This document shows positions 23,019 to 33,758 of a stretch of 64,000 nucleotides of DNA, in pieces. Position 1 is the first letter of the stretch. Every line of letters starts with the position of its first letter. Source of the stretch: Auricularia sp. M13 (lineage: Eukaryota > Basidiomycota > Agaricomycetes > Auriculariales > Auriculariaceae); NCBI GenBank assembly GCA_037042915.1, contig CM073198.1, forward strand, positions 3,286,001 to 3,350,000, read 5' to 3'. The notes under the pieces were generated by a model. The model saw only the letters and a program-made list of their open reading frames with translations. It had not been told where the DNA came from and did no database searches. A program made the position numbers and the translations under genes.

Positions 23019-24393
23019 TTACGGTTCCTCGAGATACTTGATCTCCTCTGCAGTGAGCGTCATGTCGCCTATCATGGCGTCTTCCAGACGTTCTACCGAG
23101 CTAACGCCCACAATGGGGCTCGAGATCTTCTGCATGGTCCACGCCAGGGCGATGCGTGCCATTGTCGTATTGCGCTTCTTCGCGAGCTCCTCGACGCGCT
23201 GGATGATGGTCTTGTCGGAATCGCTGTGCTTGCGCTCGCCCGGGCCGCCCTTGGACGCCGCAGAGCGCGTGGTGTCGCTGCCGAGCGGACGCGCGAGGTG
23301 GCCGCCAGCAAGCGGCGCCCAGGGTATGAGGCCGATGCCGTTGTGCAGGCAGTATGGGATCATCTCGCGCTCCTCCTCGCGGTAGAGCAGCGAATACTCA
23401 TTCTGCATGCTCACGAACCGCGTCCAGCCGTGTGCCTCCGCCACCGCGTTCATCTTCGCAAACTGCCACGCGCGCATCGACGACGCGCCCAGGTAGCGCA
23501 CCTTTCCGCTCTCCACGAGATCGTGCAGCGCCTTCATGGTCTCCTCCACCGGCACATCTGGGTCGAAGCGGTGGATCTGGAGGAGGTCGATGTACGGCGT
23601 CTCAAGGCGGGCGAGGGACGCCTCCACTGCGTTGAAGATCGCGGCACGGGAGAGACCGCTTTGATTGACGTAGTCGCGGTGCGTCGTGCCCAAGTTCGTA
23701 CCGAACGTCTTGGTGCCGGGCGTCTCGCCCACCAGGAAATGACACTGTTCATGAGGCCTGTGAGCGCGTGCGGCGCGAGTACAGATAAATCCTCCTTGCC
23801 TTAGTCATGATGATTAACTTTTGACGCGGAATTTGGTACTGCAAGGGAGTGAGCAGATATAAGGCGAATGCTCATTGTGAGATTATTTGCCTTCTTGATG
23901 AATTTGGCAATGATTTTCTCGGATTCTCCATGACTGTAGACCTGTGCATGATGAGATTAGATAGCGCGTTTGGCTTATCCTCATGCAATCTCACGTTGGC
24001 TGTGTCAATGGTGGTGACTCCTCTATCCCAGGCGGCCTTGAGGACCTCGATAGACTGAACACAGATGTCAAAACAGGGCTGACCGGCAGGAAGTGCGACC
24101 GACCTTTTCTTCTTCGATAACCCAGGGCTGCGGACATGAACGAACGATTCAGAAGTTACTCAAGCGTACGACGCTTACAGCCCAATCTGAGAGAGCGCTG
24201 AGTCACACTTAGTCATATGGACAACATCGCAGACATACCCTTATGGCCGAAACTCATAGCACCGACCTACGCTGGACTGTTACCGCCGCTCCTTGGCCGC
24301 GGAGTACGGTAATAAATGACGTACGATAGGCACAGATACGCGGAGGCCGCTCTTGCCCAGTTGGCGATAGACGACGGGCGGAAAGCTCGACAT
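23019..24393 (-). CDS. aldo-keto reductase, Yakc/Tas-like group
   Basis: NADPH-dependent oxidoreductase with the AKR barrel. The start on the complement of 24391-24393 gives MSSFPPVVYRQLGKSGLRVS, the standard N-terminus, spliced to VGAMSFGHK, QPWVIEEEK and SIEVLKAAWDRGVTTIDTAN, then VYSHGESEKIIAKFIKK (catalytic Tyr). Two introns with GC-AG borders follow (23839-23890 and 23745-23799), restoring YQIPRQKLIIMTK and CHFLVGETPGTKTFG. The main exon carries SLARLETPYIDLLQIHRFDP (catalytic His), VRYLGASSM, SMQNEYSLLYREEEREMIPY, IPWAPLAGGHLARP and the C-terminal IVGVSSVERLEDAM with EEIKYLEEP at the stop. The protein ends a little earlier than many relatives, which carry a further ten or so residues. 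Likely substrates are aldehydes or ketones; no specific role is shown. Confidence 0.88.
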
Positions 24394-24639
24394 GGCTGAA
24401 GGTTGGTGGGTGCTTCCAGAAAGAGGGTGACACGGCAAAGTTGACTTCGACCATCGTTGTTAAGTACCTTGCGCGCCTGCAGCTTACCAAGCTGTGGCAT
24501 CTATAGCTATTCCCGGGGCATGGATGACCAAGCCATGGAAGTACTGTCTGTAGCCGGCGGGAACGGTTTCTTAAGCGTCGGGAAGACACTCATAACAATC
24601 CAACATGATTTGTTATTACGCTTTTCCTTTGGCAGTCCC

Positions 24640-25935
24640 TCAGAAGAAGTCTGTACACTCGAACCCAACCGTATTGTTCACGTTATGACATTCGAACTTC
24701 TTGAGCACCTCGTCCTTGCCGTCTGGGCGGATGTCAATGTCTGTGATCGTAATGTTGTTGCAGCCTCCCGCGGACTCGCTGCAGAGGAAGTATCCAGCAC
24801 GATCGACGCCCGAGTTGACCGTTCCGCGTACACGGCGCCAGATGATGTCGTCGAAATGGAACTGTGAAGAATCGCAGTCCTCACCCTCATGGCCTTCGAA
24901 GTTGATACACTGGATGGCGTAGAATGGCTGGCTGCGGACATGGTCAAGCGTGATATCCTCGAACACGGCGTTACGCGCATATCCGAACCCGCCACCGCCG
25001 CCGTTAGGCGGGAACCCATGCGGGACGCCTGTCCACGACTTGAAGTAGGCCATGAAGTTGCTTCGGTGCATGGTGACGTTGCGCACGAAGAAGTTCTCGA
25101 CGACCTCGTAGTTACCGGGGTACTGGCCAACCGAGCCGACCGCGAATCCCGAGCCGCCCCAAATCTCGGAGTCGAGGACGTAGATGTTGGTCGAGTTAGC
25201 TTTAAGCGCGATAGCATCGTCGCCACTGACTACGCGCCAGCGGGACAGCGTGACGTTGTCCGCGTAGAGGCTGTCAAAGCCGTCGGTGTTGAGCGGATTC
25301 ACCTCATGCGTCGACGTGTTGTTGACATAGATGTCCTCCATCAACACATTGCGCGACCACATGAGCGCCATCGTCCACATCTGGCTCTGCACGAAGTTCA
25401 TGCCGCGTACGACAGAGTTATTGAACCCGCGAAAGTTGATGTTCATCGGCCGGTGCGGGAGATTGCTACGCGAGTTTGCCCAGTCGTACCAGACCTGGCC
25501 GTTGCCGTCCAGTGTGCCGACACCGTGGCCCTCCCACACGACGCGGTCGCCGCCGAAGAACCAGACGGAGCTCTGGTTCTGGTAGCCGACGTACTGCGAG
25601 ACAGACAGCCAGTAGTCGACGTCCGGCGTCCACAACATGCGCCCGTACTGGTGGATGACAACGTCGTCAAGCTGGGTTGTGTTCATGAGCGTGGCAATGT
25701 TGTAGGTGGGACCCGGAAAGACGACAAGACTGTTGGATTGGCAATCATGGTTGAGCGCGCGCTGGATGGCTGGTGCGTCGTCCTGACCATCGCCAGCAGG
25801 CGAGACCACGCAGAGCTGCCGATGCTGGCGACGCGCGAGGTCGGTCCAGTAAGCGTTTTGAGCTATGCTCTGGGCCGAACTCGACGCGAGTAATGTGGTG
25901 GCGCAAGCAGAGAGTGAGAGGAGGAAAGTCAACAT
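24640..25935 (-). CDS. GH28 pectinase-family glycoside hydrolase, divergent
   Basis: Single-exon gene for a secreted 431-residue beta-helix enzyme. I chose the ATG on the complement of 25933-25935 because it gives a signal peptide (MLTFLLSLSACATTLLASSS); the open frame continues upstream without a sensible start. GH28 hallmarks are NTDGFD at 216-221 and GDDAIALK at 238-245. The third motif reads GSGFAVGSVG at 261-270 where polygalacturonases have a GHG histidine, and the RIK site reads YFKSW (297-301). These changes are known in rhamnogalacturonan-active and exo-acting GH28 groups, so a standard polygalacturonase is unlikely. Many N-glycosylation sites (NNT, NTT, NNS, NVT) and several cysteines fit secretion. 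Role: pectin side-chain or backbone breakdown outside the cell. Confidence 0.88.
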   Translation of the reverse strand: MLTFLLSLSACATTLLASSSAQSIAQNAYWTDLARRQHRQLCVVSPAGDGQDDAPAIQRALNHDCQSNSLVVFPGPTYNIATLMNTTQLDDVVIHQYGRMLWTPDVDYWLSVSQYVGYQNQSSVWFFGGDRVVWEGHGVGTLDGNGQVWYDWANSRSNLPHRPMNINFRGFNNSVVRGMNFVQSQMWTMALMWSRNVLMEDIYVNNTSTHEVNPLNTDGFDSLYADNVTLSRWRVVSGDDAIALKANSTNIYVLDSEIWGGSGFAVGSVGQYPGNYEVVENFFVRNVTMHRSNFMAYFKSWTGVPHGFPPNGGGGGFGYARNAVFEDITLDHVRSQPFYAIQCINFEGHEGEDCDSSQFHFDDIIWRRVRGTVNSGVDRAGYFLCSESAGGCNNITITDIDIRPDGKDEVLKKFECHNVNNTVGFECTDFF

Positions 25936-25986
25936 TGCAGCAGGACACTCTTGCAACCTTTGGTGACCAAATGGCCTCCGCAACAA

Positions 25987-25993
25987 CTTTATA
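25987..25993 (-). promoter_or_regulatory. TATA box upstream of GH28 gene
   Basis: TATAAAG on the minus strand, 52 bp before the chosen start codon of the GH28 gene. The spacing allows a transcription start about 25 bp before the ATG. It supports the downstream start that encodes the signal peptide. Confidence 0.5.
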
Positions 25994-27062
25994 CTTCCCA
26001 CACATGCGGCGAGGTCTCCACAGATGTCACCTGCAACGCGCCGCGGGTAGTTGTTAGCGCTTCTGCGCGTCACATCAAGCAAAGAGAATCACGAACGATC
26101 ACGTGGCGTGCACATCCTCCCCGTACCCCATGGGGTAAGAAATCATGTCTTCAGCATCTACAAGCCGCAGATGTTGAGCAATTGCCCAAGCACTCCTTGG
26201 AGTGCTGTCCGCTCGACCTAGAAGCGACGCGAGAATGGGATCCTGGGTCACATGCAGACCTGGTAGGTGCGCACTGTGTGGCGGGAACTGCCATGACGTT
26301 GTGTCCGACTTGCATCGGGGGGAAGAGAACACTTGCACCGGCACGGGAGGCCGTCGTTCAGGGGACTTTTGCTTCGCTTCGACGGATCACCAGTATATAG
26401 CTCGTAGAGATTCGTGGCGGCGACTTGGGGGTGCACATGGACAGCGCTGACCGGTATTGCTGGCGCGCAACGAACGAGCTCGGATTTGTATCTGCTGTAG
26501 CGATATTAAGCGCTCACACTTTTGCGCACCGTTGAGAGAACGCACGCTGAAATAAGGCACATATGTTGCGTTTTGAGTTATTTCCCATGGCAGTACGCAA
26601 GCTGAAGTCTAATTCAATTTAGAAAATCGCTGAATGCTCGTAGGCAGTCCGACAGCAGAGAGCTATGAGATAACTCGGCCAATGAAAGGCGCAGGCTAGC
26701 TTCGATAGCAGTTGCGACTGGCGAGTAGATGTTGTCCCATGACGCTGAGAGTACGAGACCAAATCTGAATGACATCTTTAGTTGCTTCTGTGTGACCCGC
26801 TTTTTCAAGCACTGTAGAAGACACGGAGTATGGCGGTGTGTGTGGCATTGCGATCACTTTGTCGGATACAATCCCAGTGACGGCGCAATGGGCGTTGGCA
26901 TTCGACGGAAAATCGCAGAAATGCTGATACAATGCAGATATTGCATATTGGCGAGTCATGGTTGCCACAGCGAGACATGCATTCAGAGCGGCAAGCAACT
27001 GGGACAAGCAGAATGGTTGCCGCTTCGATTGACCAGTCCAGACTCCAGAGGAATGCAGCCGC
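25994..27062. other. about 1.07 kb without recognisable gene
   Basis: Between the GH28 promoter and SEC8 there is a long gap. Short frames on both strands (for example 26729-27103 plus and 26696-27091 minus) overlap, lack family motifs and show no convincing splice partners. It may hold promoter sequence for both divergent genes or a lineage-specific short gene. Confidence 0.35.
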
Positions 27063-27224
27063 ATGGGGACGAAAAGGCACGCGCTGCGCACGCTCGTACT
27101 TGAGCAGATCCTGAACCCGGAGGTGCTGGAAAACGTAAGCGTCGCAATAGCTGCGAAGTTACGACGCCTCGGAGCGGTGGGAGATGGTAGCTGGGCAAGG
27201 AGCGAACCCGGCCGGCCGCATTGA
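27063..27224 (+). other. upstream ORF (53 codons) before SEC8
   Basis: An ATG at 27063 opens a 53-residue frame that begins MGTKRHALRTLVLEQILNPE and stops with TGA at 27222-27224, 21 nt before the SEC8 start. It also contains a good GTAAGC donor after the LEN codons, so it could instead be an alternative first exon. If transcription of SEC8 starts upstream, this frame would be an upstream ORF that could dampen translation. There is no proof of transcription. Confidence 0.3.
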
Positions 27225-27245
27225 ACCGCATTCTATCCCGCGACC

Positions 27246-30200
27246 ATGTCCCGCGCTCCCCGCCAGCGCGCCGTGTCGCCTGCGAACGGTATGAGCATGA
27301 ACGGCTACCTGCGACCGAGCGACACGACGCTGCCGCTCTCCATAAACCGCGACAGGGACCGCGATCGCCTGCGCCCGGGTACGCCGGACAGCTCTGGCGC
27401 GACACCGCCGCGGCCGACGCGCTCGAGGCTGCGCGGGCACACTCCCCAGGCGTCAATATCTTCCATGCAGTACAGGGACAGCGAGGATGAGTCTCCCACC
27501 CAGCAGCAACAACTGCAACAGGCGGCGCCGCAGGCAGACAATCGTCTGAGGAACGCCATCGCTGCTTTCCAGAGCGCAGGCGCGACTAGAGATCGCGATC
27601 GTGACCGCCAGCCTCGCCAACAGCCTCCACCGCGTAATCGAGAGAGAGAACGAAGGCCGAACGGCCGCAAGGCCTCCACAGGCGAGGTCGATGGTGAGCG
27701 CTACCGTTTTGCTGTAGCCTTCATACCAAACCGCGACCAGCTGTATTGGACCAAATTCAGGACGAATGGGGTTTTGTCATGGACGACGATGTGAGCCGGG
27801 CGATATACGAGCGATACGGCTCGAATGCTAATAGAGTGGCGCGCTCGCAGTTCAATTCTGTGGACCTTGCACTCGCGTTGCTGGACGATTCGTCTGTGGG
27901 CAAGGACCTGGATTCATTCATCAGAACGAAACGCTTGCTCGAACGCTCGCTCAAAAGCACAGTTGACAGTACGCTCTTCAGAGACCCCGATGCGCGTTCA
28001 CCGCATGCCAACGCCAATCTTAGAACACTACCAGGCATTCGCAGCCTCACTCCCACACCACGCTCTCCTGATAAACTCCATGACGACCACCCAGACTCAG
28101 ATCTCCGAAGCCAGGACAAAGCTGCAGGAGGCCAAGGACGCGCTTAGCAGCAAACGTGCCGACCTGGTCCAGCTCTGGTCCCGCGGTCAGACTGTTGAGG
28201 AAATGATTAAGATTTTGGACGAAATGTCGGTGTTCGATGTTGGGCGCCAACATACGATGAGCTAACTCTTAGACGACAGCGAACGACTAAAGGGTGTTCC
28301 TGACCAGCTCGAATCCCTCATGGCTGAGAAGCGGTTGTTACAAGCTTCTGTGCTGCTTGTACGCAGTCTGAAGGCCATCAACAAGTCTGAGATGCAGGAG
28401 ATTGGTGCACTGTCCGATCTTAGAGCTTACCTCAATGGGCAGGAGACGGTGAGCATCTTTTGGTCGATTAATTCGGCACGAACTGGAACCATTACTTCTA
28501 GGCACTGCGAGAAATCCTCATTGACGAGCTGCATAGTCATCTATACCTCAAAACGTTCTGGTGTGATAGCCGCTGGGCGGCATACACGCCAAACCAGCAA
28601 ATGCGTACGCCCGCCCTTCTGCCTTTCCATGTTTTCTATCTAATTTCCCGGTAGTTCCCTCCGTGCCCTTTGACGAAGTTTCCACAACAGACCCGGGGTC
28701 AACGTTAGCATCTTCGGCGCGTGGATCCCGTCTTACGCGCTTCCTCCACGACCTGGCCGTCAAGCCCAACGAAAGCCCGTTGGACCTGGCTGCAGAGCCT
28801 GATAACCGGCAAAGCGTAGCATTGGGATCGCCCACCACATCCACCGCACCTGCACAGAGCCGCAATCCCGAGAGCGACTCGTTTGCATATCTTGAGATGC
28901 TGCTCGAGTCGCTCGCGGTGCTCACGCACCTTGCCAGCGCGCTGGACGTTGTCGCGCAGCGGCTACCCGTCGAAGTATACACTCTTGTCGAGAGCACTAT
29001 CGAGGATGTCAGCGAGCGCGCGGAGTTTGCTAAACGCGGGTCTACCATCATCGGGCGTCCCGTCAGTCTCGTGCACGCCACAACGAGCAGCACATTGCGG
29101 ATGGCCGCGCTTGAGTCGCCTGCTAAGGAGGCCGACCGCGAGATTTTGAGGGACTTATTCTGGACGCTGTATTCCAAACTCGATGCGGTCGTGCAGGGGA
29201 TGAGGGTTGTTTTTGAGGTTGCGAATCGGATTGGGTCGGTCAGTCCGCGTGCTGGGTTTTGTGACCGATCTCGAAGAAAGCTGCTGAACATGGGTCGCAG
29301 AGGCGAGATTTCAAGGATTCTTCTGGGGCCAAGATGACAAATCTATTCCCCATTGTCGAAATGTGGGCGCCATTGCAAGCTGAGGTATGTAAACTCACTA
29401 GCTAGATTTGAAGGCGTGCTTGCTCACTCTTAACAGTTGCGGACACTCCTACGAGACTACATCGCCACCGACGAGGGTGTCTCGAGTGCACGGAATCCCA
29501 TAGCGTCGATACAAGAAGTGTTGCGCGAAGGCCGGTCGACAAGAACTCGGGACAGGGTACGTGAATCTTTTGCTAAGTTACAAGTGGATGTATTGACAGG
29601 AATACTCCAGCAACTATTCCGCTTCACAGAGTCAGACGCCAAATCCACCGCAAAGTCATTGAAGAGATACGAGGATGACCTGACGCGTGCATTGAAAGAG
29701 ACAGTACCGGGTCTGGTGCAGGCGCCATCTGACAGTGCAGTGCAGACGGCGCTGACGTCTTTCGGGTCAAGCGATCGGTTCAATATCGCGGGGCAGCACC
29801 GGCTGGTCATCAAGCCCGACGCGTTCCACGTCTCTGTGCTCTTCCAACCTACGCTCGTCTTTTTGAACCGCGTTGTCGAGGTTCTCCCGCCCGGCTTATC
29901 CGAATCGGCGCGCGATTCGAGCACGCTGCTCGACGAATTCGTCTTGACGGTATTTCTTCCACAGCTTGAAGAACGCGTGGAAAATTTGTTCCACCATGCT
30001 GTCACTGGTGCCGATGCATTCCAAGTGGACCCGGCTGCGTCGCGGTTGTCGCCTCAGCCGCTGCTCAAGGTACACATTTTCTAATTGACGTGATTCTCCA
30101 TGTCCTTATGCATTCCCACAGTGCGCGACGCAATTAATGGCACTGACGAACTCATTGTGCATCATGATGCGGTCGACACCGTTCCACAGGGAGAACTACG

Positions 30201-31672
30201 CCAGATTAATTCTTGGAGTGGTCATCCAGTTCTACCAACGATGCAGCGAGCGGTTCCGTGACCTCGTTTCGCCCGATGACCTCTCGGCAGCCATGTCGGA
30301 GGACCAGCTTGCGCTGTCGTTCCAGCTGGCGCAGCGGCCAGAGGTAACAGCGTGCCTGTCTGCGCTGGACAGCGTGGTGAGTACGTATGCCATGAGCCAA
30401 GGACGGTACTGAGCGATGTGCAGGAACCCAATAGTCCTGAGATGGCGCGCATATGTCGGCAGGAAACGCGCGTGGAGATGAACTTCATGAGCAACAAGAA
30501 TATCAAGAAGGGCGATTTGATACACTCGACGCGCAACATTACTGCTCTGGGAAATTTGTACCACAGTCTGGTGAGTTCCAATGGTGCCTTACCAGTTTTC
30601 GAGTAGTTGACCCTGGTTGTTAGACATGGTTCATTGCAGAGCTGTATAGCTTGAAAGTCCAGAGCGACGACCTCTTGTCTCCGGGACCCTTGAACAGTAT
30701 TGAACCGCCAATGTCAGCCATAACCCCATTTACGCCGTTCGTGCCCCCTGCACCGCCGCCACCTAAGGCGGATGATGCGTTACGACTTCCTCTCAGTCGC
30801 GAGATGGTTCTGTGAGTGTGAGATCGGCATGGGCTAAGTTCAGGCTGACTTTGTTCATACAGGCGGTTTGATGCACTTCTCAAGACATATACCCAGCTCG
30901 CGGAGCTTATCTTGTATACCATACGAATCGACGTTCGTTGTCGCACGATCCATTACCTCGGCCTCGCGATGCGCACGGTATGCATTGATCTAAATCAAAG
31001 CTCTGACAACGTTAACAATTTGTAGGGCAACTACAAACTAGATGCAGCTGCGACAGAACCAGATCCTTACATTTCCGACCTGAACGCCGACCTCACTGGC
31101 TGCGACGATGCTGTCAGTGTTACACTTGCCCCCAAGCAACGGATGTGAGCACTGCGTCTATACTATATACTTCTCATTGACCTCCTGTGTAGTTTTGTTT
31201 TCGAGGGCTTGGGCTTGCTCATCGAGAGCTTGTTGATCTCGCACGCTCGGAGCATACGCTTTGCAAACTCGTTCGGTATCCAGAAAATTCAACGAAATAT
31301 TCTCGCCATGCAGCAGAATCTCAAGACAATAATGGACGGGCCGCTCGAGGCCGAGCTTGAGCGTGCGAAGAAGTACTACAGCCTGTTCTCCCTGGCTCCA
31401 GCCGTGCGTATTTGCGCTTCGTTGTTAGTCCCAGTTACTGAGTCGCCCGTGTGCAGAGAATGCTTGCGGGTATTCGACAACGCGCAGAGTTCACCTTTGA
31501 CGAGTACAAGACCATCCTGAACTTCCAGTACGGGATCGACCAGGCTATGAGCGAGACGGCTGCCGCTCAGTCAAATCGCGAATACAACATGCACCTGATC
31601 GATCTCCACGCCCTCGCCATCGACATGGAGGACGAGCCTGACGATGCGGCCGGGACGGCGGCATCAGGATGA
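27246..31672 (+). CDS. SEC8: exocyst complex subunit Sec8
   Basis: Exocyst rod subunit needed for tethering secretory vesicles at growing tips. The start ATG 27246 gives an Arg/Pro/Gln-rich disordered N-terminus, spliced to VLDQIQDEWGFVMDDD and SVDLALALLDDSSVGKDLDS. The conserved N-terminal Sec8 domain follows: HYQAFAASLPHHALLINSM, a coiled coil (TQTQISEARTKLQEAKDAL) and LWSRGQTVEEMIKILDEM. Next comes MAEKRLLQASVLLVRSLKAI, then EIGALSDLRAYLNGQE and LREILIDELHSHLYLK. Later exons give long helical segments such as LRTLLRDYIATDEG, VDVLTGILQQLFRFTESD, and near the end FEGLGLLIESLLISHARSIR and QKIQRNILAMQQNLKTIM. The stop is at 31670-31672 after an acidic tail (MEDEPDDAAGTAASG). The gene has about 14 introns and no break. 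SEC3 lies upstream on the same strand. Confidence 0.9.
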
Positions 31673-31825
31673 GATTCTTCCAAGTATGGACGCCGTTTAA
31701 CATTCTCTTTGTGTGCCTAAATTATACATTCGCTGTTGATGTAGGTAGGAAATTGTGATTTACAGACACCCGATGTAATGGTGTAGCGTTAAACGACGAG
31801 AGCGAGCAACGAAAGCTTAGGCATC

Positions 31826-33169
31826 CTAGAGCGATTGCTGGTGCGGCCCGTTCTCGCTGGGTATTCGAGGCGGGATGGGCAGCAGCTCGATTTCTTGTTC
31901 GAGTTGGTTCTCGAGGATCACGGGCTTGAAGGCGGCGTCCTTTTGGCGTTCTTCCGTATCCAGCGGACCGTCGAAGGCCGCGAGGATAGACCCCATGCCC
32001 GTCAACGTGAAGCGGGGCATGTAGGACGGGGATGGCGGCTTCGCGCCGACCGCGCCGCGAAGATTGAGGATGAGGCGGGCGGTGATGACCATCGTCACCC
32101 TGTGCTCCGGTAAATTCGCGCCGACTGGCACACATGGAAGTAGAAAAAAACACGTACATGCCAGTCATGGGTGCATTGATATCACGGATATCTCCAGGGG
32201 AAAACTAGGGGTTGTCAATACGAGAGGGACGATGTAGGCTTGTGAATGAACTCACGATGAACATGGCAATGTTGGCAAGATAAAACACGAAGATAGTCCT
32301 ATCGTGTAGAAATATTTATTGGACGTGTTTTGTTGTGTGGCTAGTGGGATAACTGACCCGAAATAAATCAATCCTACGAGCTATTAGGGGGCGCCAACCT
32401 CCAGCACTGTCCGAGACGCACCATCTCGTAAAATTACAGTGACCAGGCCGACTCCCTTGTGATGCCTGATGTATTGTATGCTTTTAGCAGTCGTGAGGAT
32501 GAAAACGCTTGCGTCGAACGCGAAGGGCACGGCCCACATAACTGCAGACGTGAGATCTCCGCGTGAAGACCAAAGCATATAGCACCGTGACTCACCAAGT
32601 CCTTGTACGCGGCGCGGAGAGTCGGGAAAGCAACCCTTCTCGAAGCGGGACTCGATGTGCTTCTCAGTGGCCACTCCCCAAAGCGCGGTGGCAACTTCCG
32701 CGAGGAGAATGGGCACGAGCACGTAGAGTACGCGGCGATCGCGACCATAGAGCGCAAAGGTGCGCAAGAGGAAGACTATATGTGCGACAGTGATGCCCGC
32801 CAGCAGCAGGACGGTGGGAACGACACCGAAGCCTCTACATCTGCAACGAGGTGTGAGGCAGAAACATGCATGATGCTTGACGGGGACGCACGCCTATCAT
32901 ACGTCAATGGATATGAGGGTGAGACGGGGAAGGAGAGACGCACTGCTTTTGGCCAATGGTCAAAGACAGCTGTAGATAAGTCAATGAGTCTTAGATTGGC
33001 CACAGTGTGAGCTGAGATGCAGCGTACACGTCGTGATGATACAGACAGCCAGTAAAGGCAGGTATCGCACCTGCGAAGCGCGCTGTAAGCGTGTTTCGCG
33101 CGTTTCTGGTATTCCAATCGCCTCACATTGACCCAGAGTAACACGAACATGCTTGGTGGTGCCCGCCAT
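31826..33169 (-). CDS. DUF6533-like seven-helix membrane protein
   Basis: Integral membrane protein of a group that is strongly expanded in Agaricomycetes. Readable exons on the minus strand give VVPTVLLLAGITVAHIVFLL followed directly by RTFALYGRDRRVLYVLVPIL, the family's typical RxYALYGR helix entry. Then come DLTSAVMWAVPFAFDASVFI and helix LTTAKSIQYIRHH, followed by short exons TIFVFYLANIAMFI and SPGDIRDINAPMTG. The last exon gives VTMVITARLILNLRGA, the usual final helix with an LNLR ending, and a cytosolic tail that ends at the stop on 31826-31828. The N-terminal DUF6533 segment itself (normally with a DEEV-LIW motif) I could not find, so the start at 33169 is a guess. The function of the family is unknown. 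Confidence 0.6.
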
Positions 33170-33758
33170 ATCCTCTCAATCTCGAGGTCAAGCGTGATGA
33201 CTGCACGCCAAAACTTTCAGACAGGGAAGCGCGTCAAACACAGCTGGACGCACGCCAGTCGTAGCAGACCAAGCACATCGACGCGAGGAAGTAATGCTTC
33301 CAAATGAATCTGTAACAGGACGCGTAAGAGCGAGCGCCGGACTAAAGTAGCGGGCTGGGCGACGTGGGGCCGGTTATCCGAAGCAACGTACGCATTTTGC
33401 GGCGAGAGCTCGACAACGGGGATCATTCACCCTGCATGAAGCACGAAAGAGGCCTAGGAGGAGGAGAGGACCGAATGAAGCCGCGCTGCACAAGGGAGAT
33501 ATCCTTTGCCAACAGCTGATGAGCAGGAACCGGCACGGTTATCCTCCAGTACTCTCTATCAGACGGCCCGGTTCTCTCATCTCTGAGCACGAAGTTCTCA
33601 TGTCCATCGTGGGGTTAGTGCGCTTGGGATAACCCGCCATGATAAATTTGACGCAAACACCGACGTCGGTTGCCCTTGTTGACTGTAAAAGCTGTTAGAG
33701 TGGATGGCAGCAAATTCAACTCAGATGAACCAGCGTTTTGACTCGGAGCACAGGCATC
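33170..33758. other. intergenic, nothing recognised
   Basis: Divergent gap of nearly 600 bp between the DUF6533-like gene and the SNAPC1-like gene. Short minus-strand frames have no known motif. It likely holds both promoters. Confidence 0.4.

Noticed and set aside
22992-23804. 270-codon plus-strand ORF
   Set aside because: Antisense of the aldo-keto reductase.
13524-24393. Secondary-metabolite cluster
   Set aside because: No polyketide synthase, NRPS, terpene synthase or prenyltransferase is present; kept only as a weak detoxification idea.
24889-25893. 334-codon plus-strand ORF
   Set aside because: It is the antisense of the GH28 gene; composition is Arg/Val/His-rich and has no motif. 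The GC-ending codons of the real gene keep this frame open.
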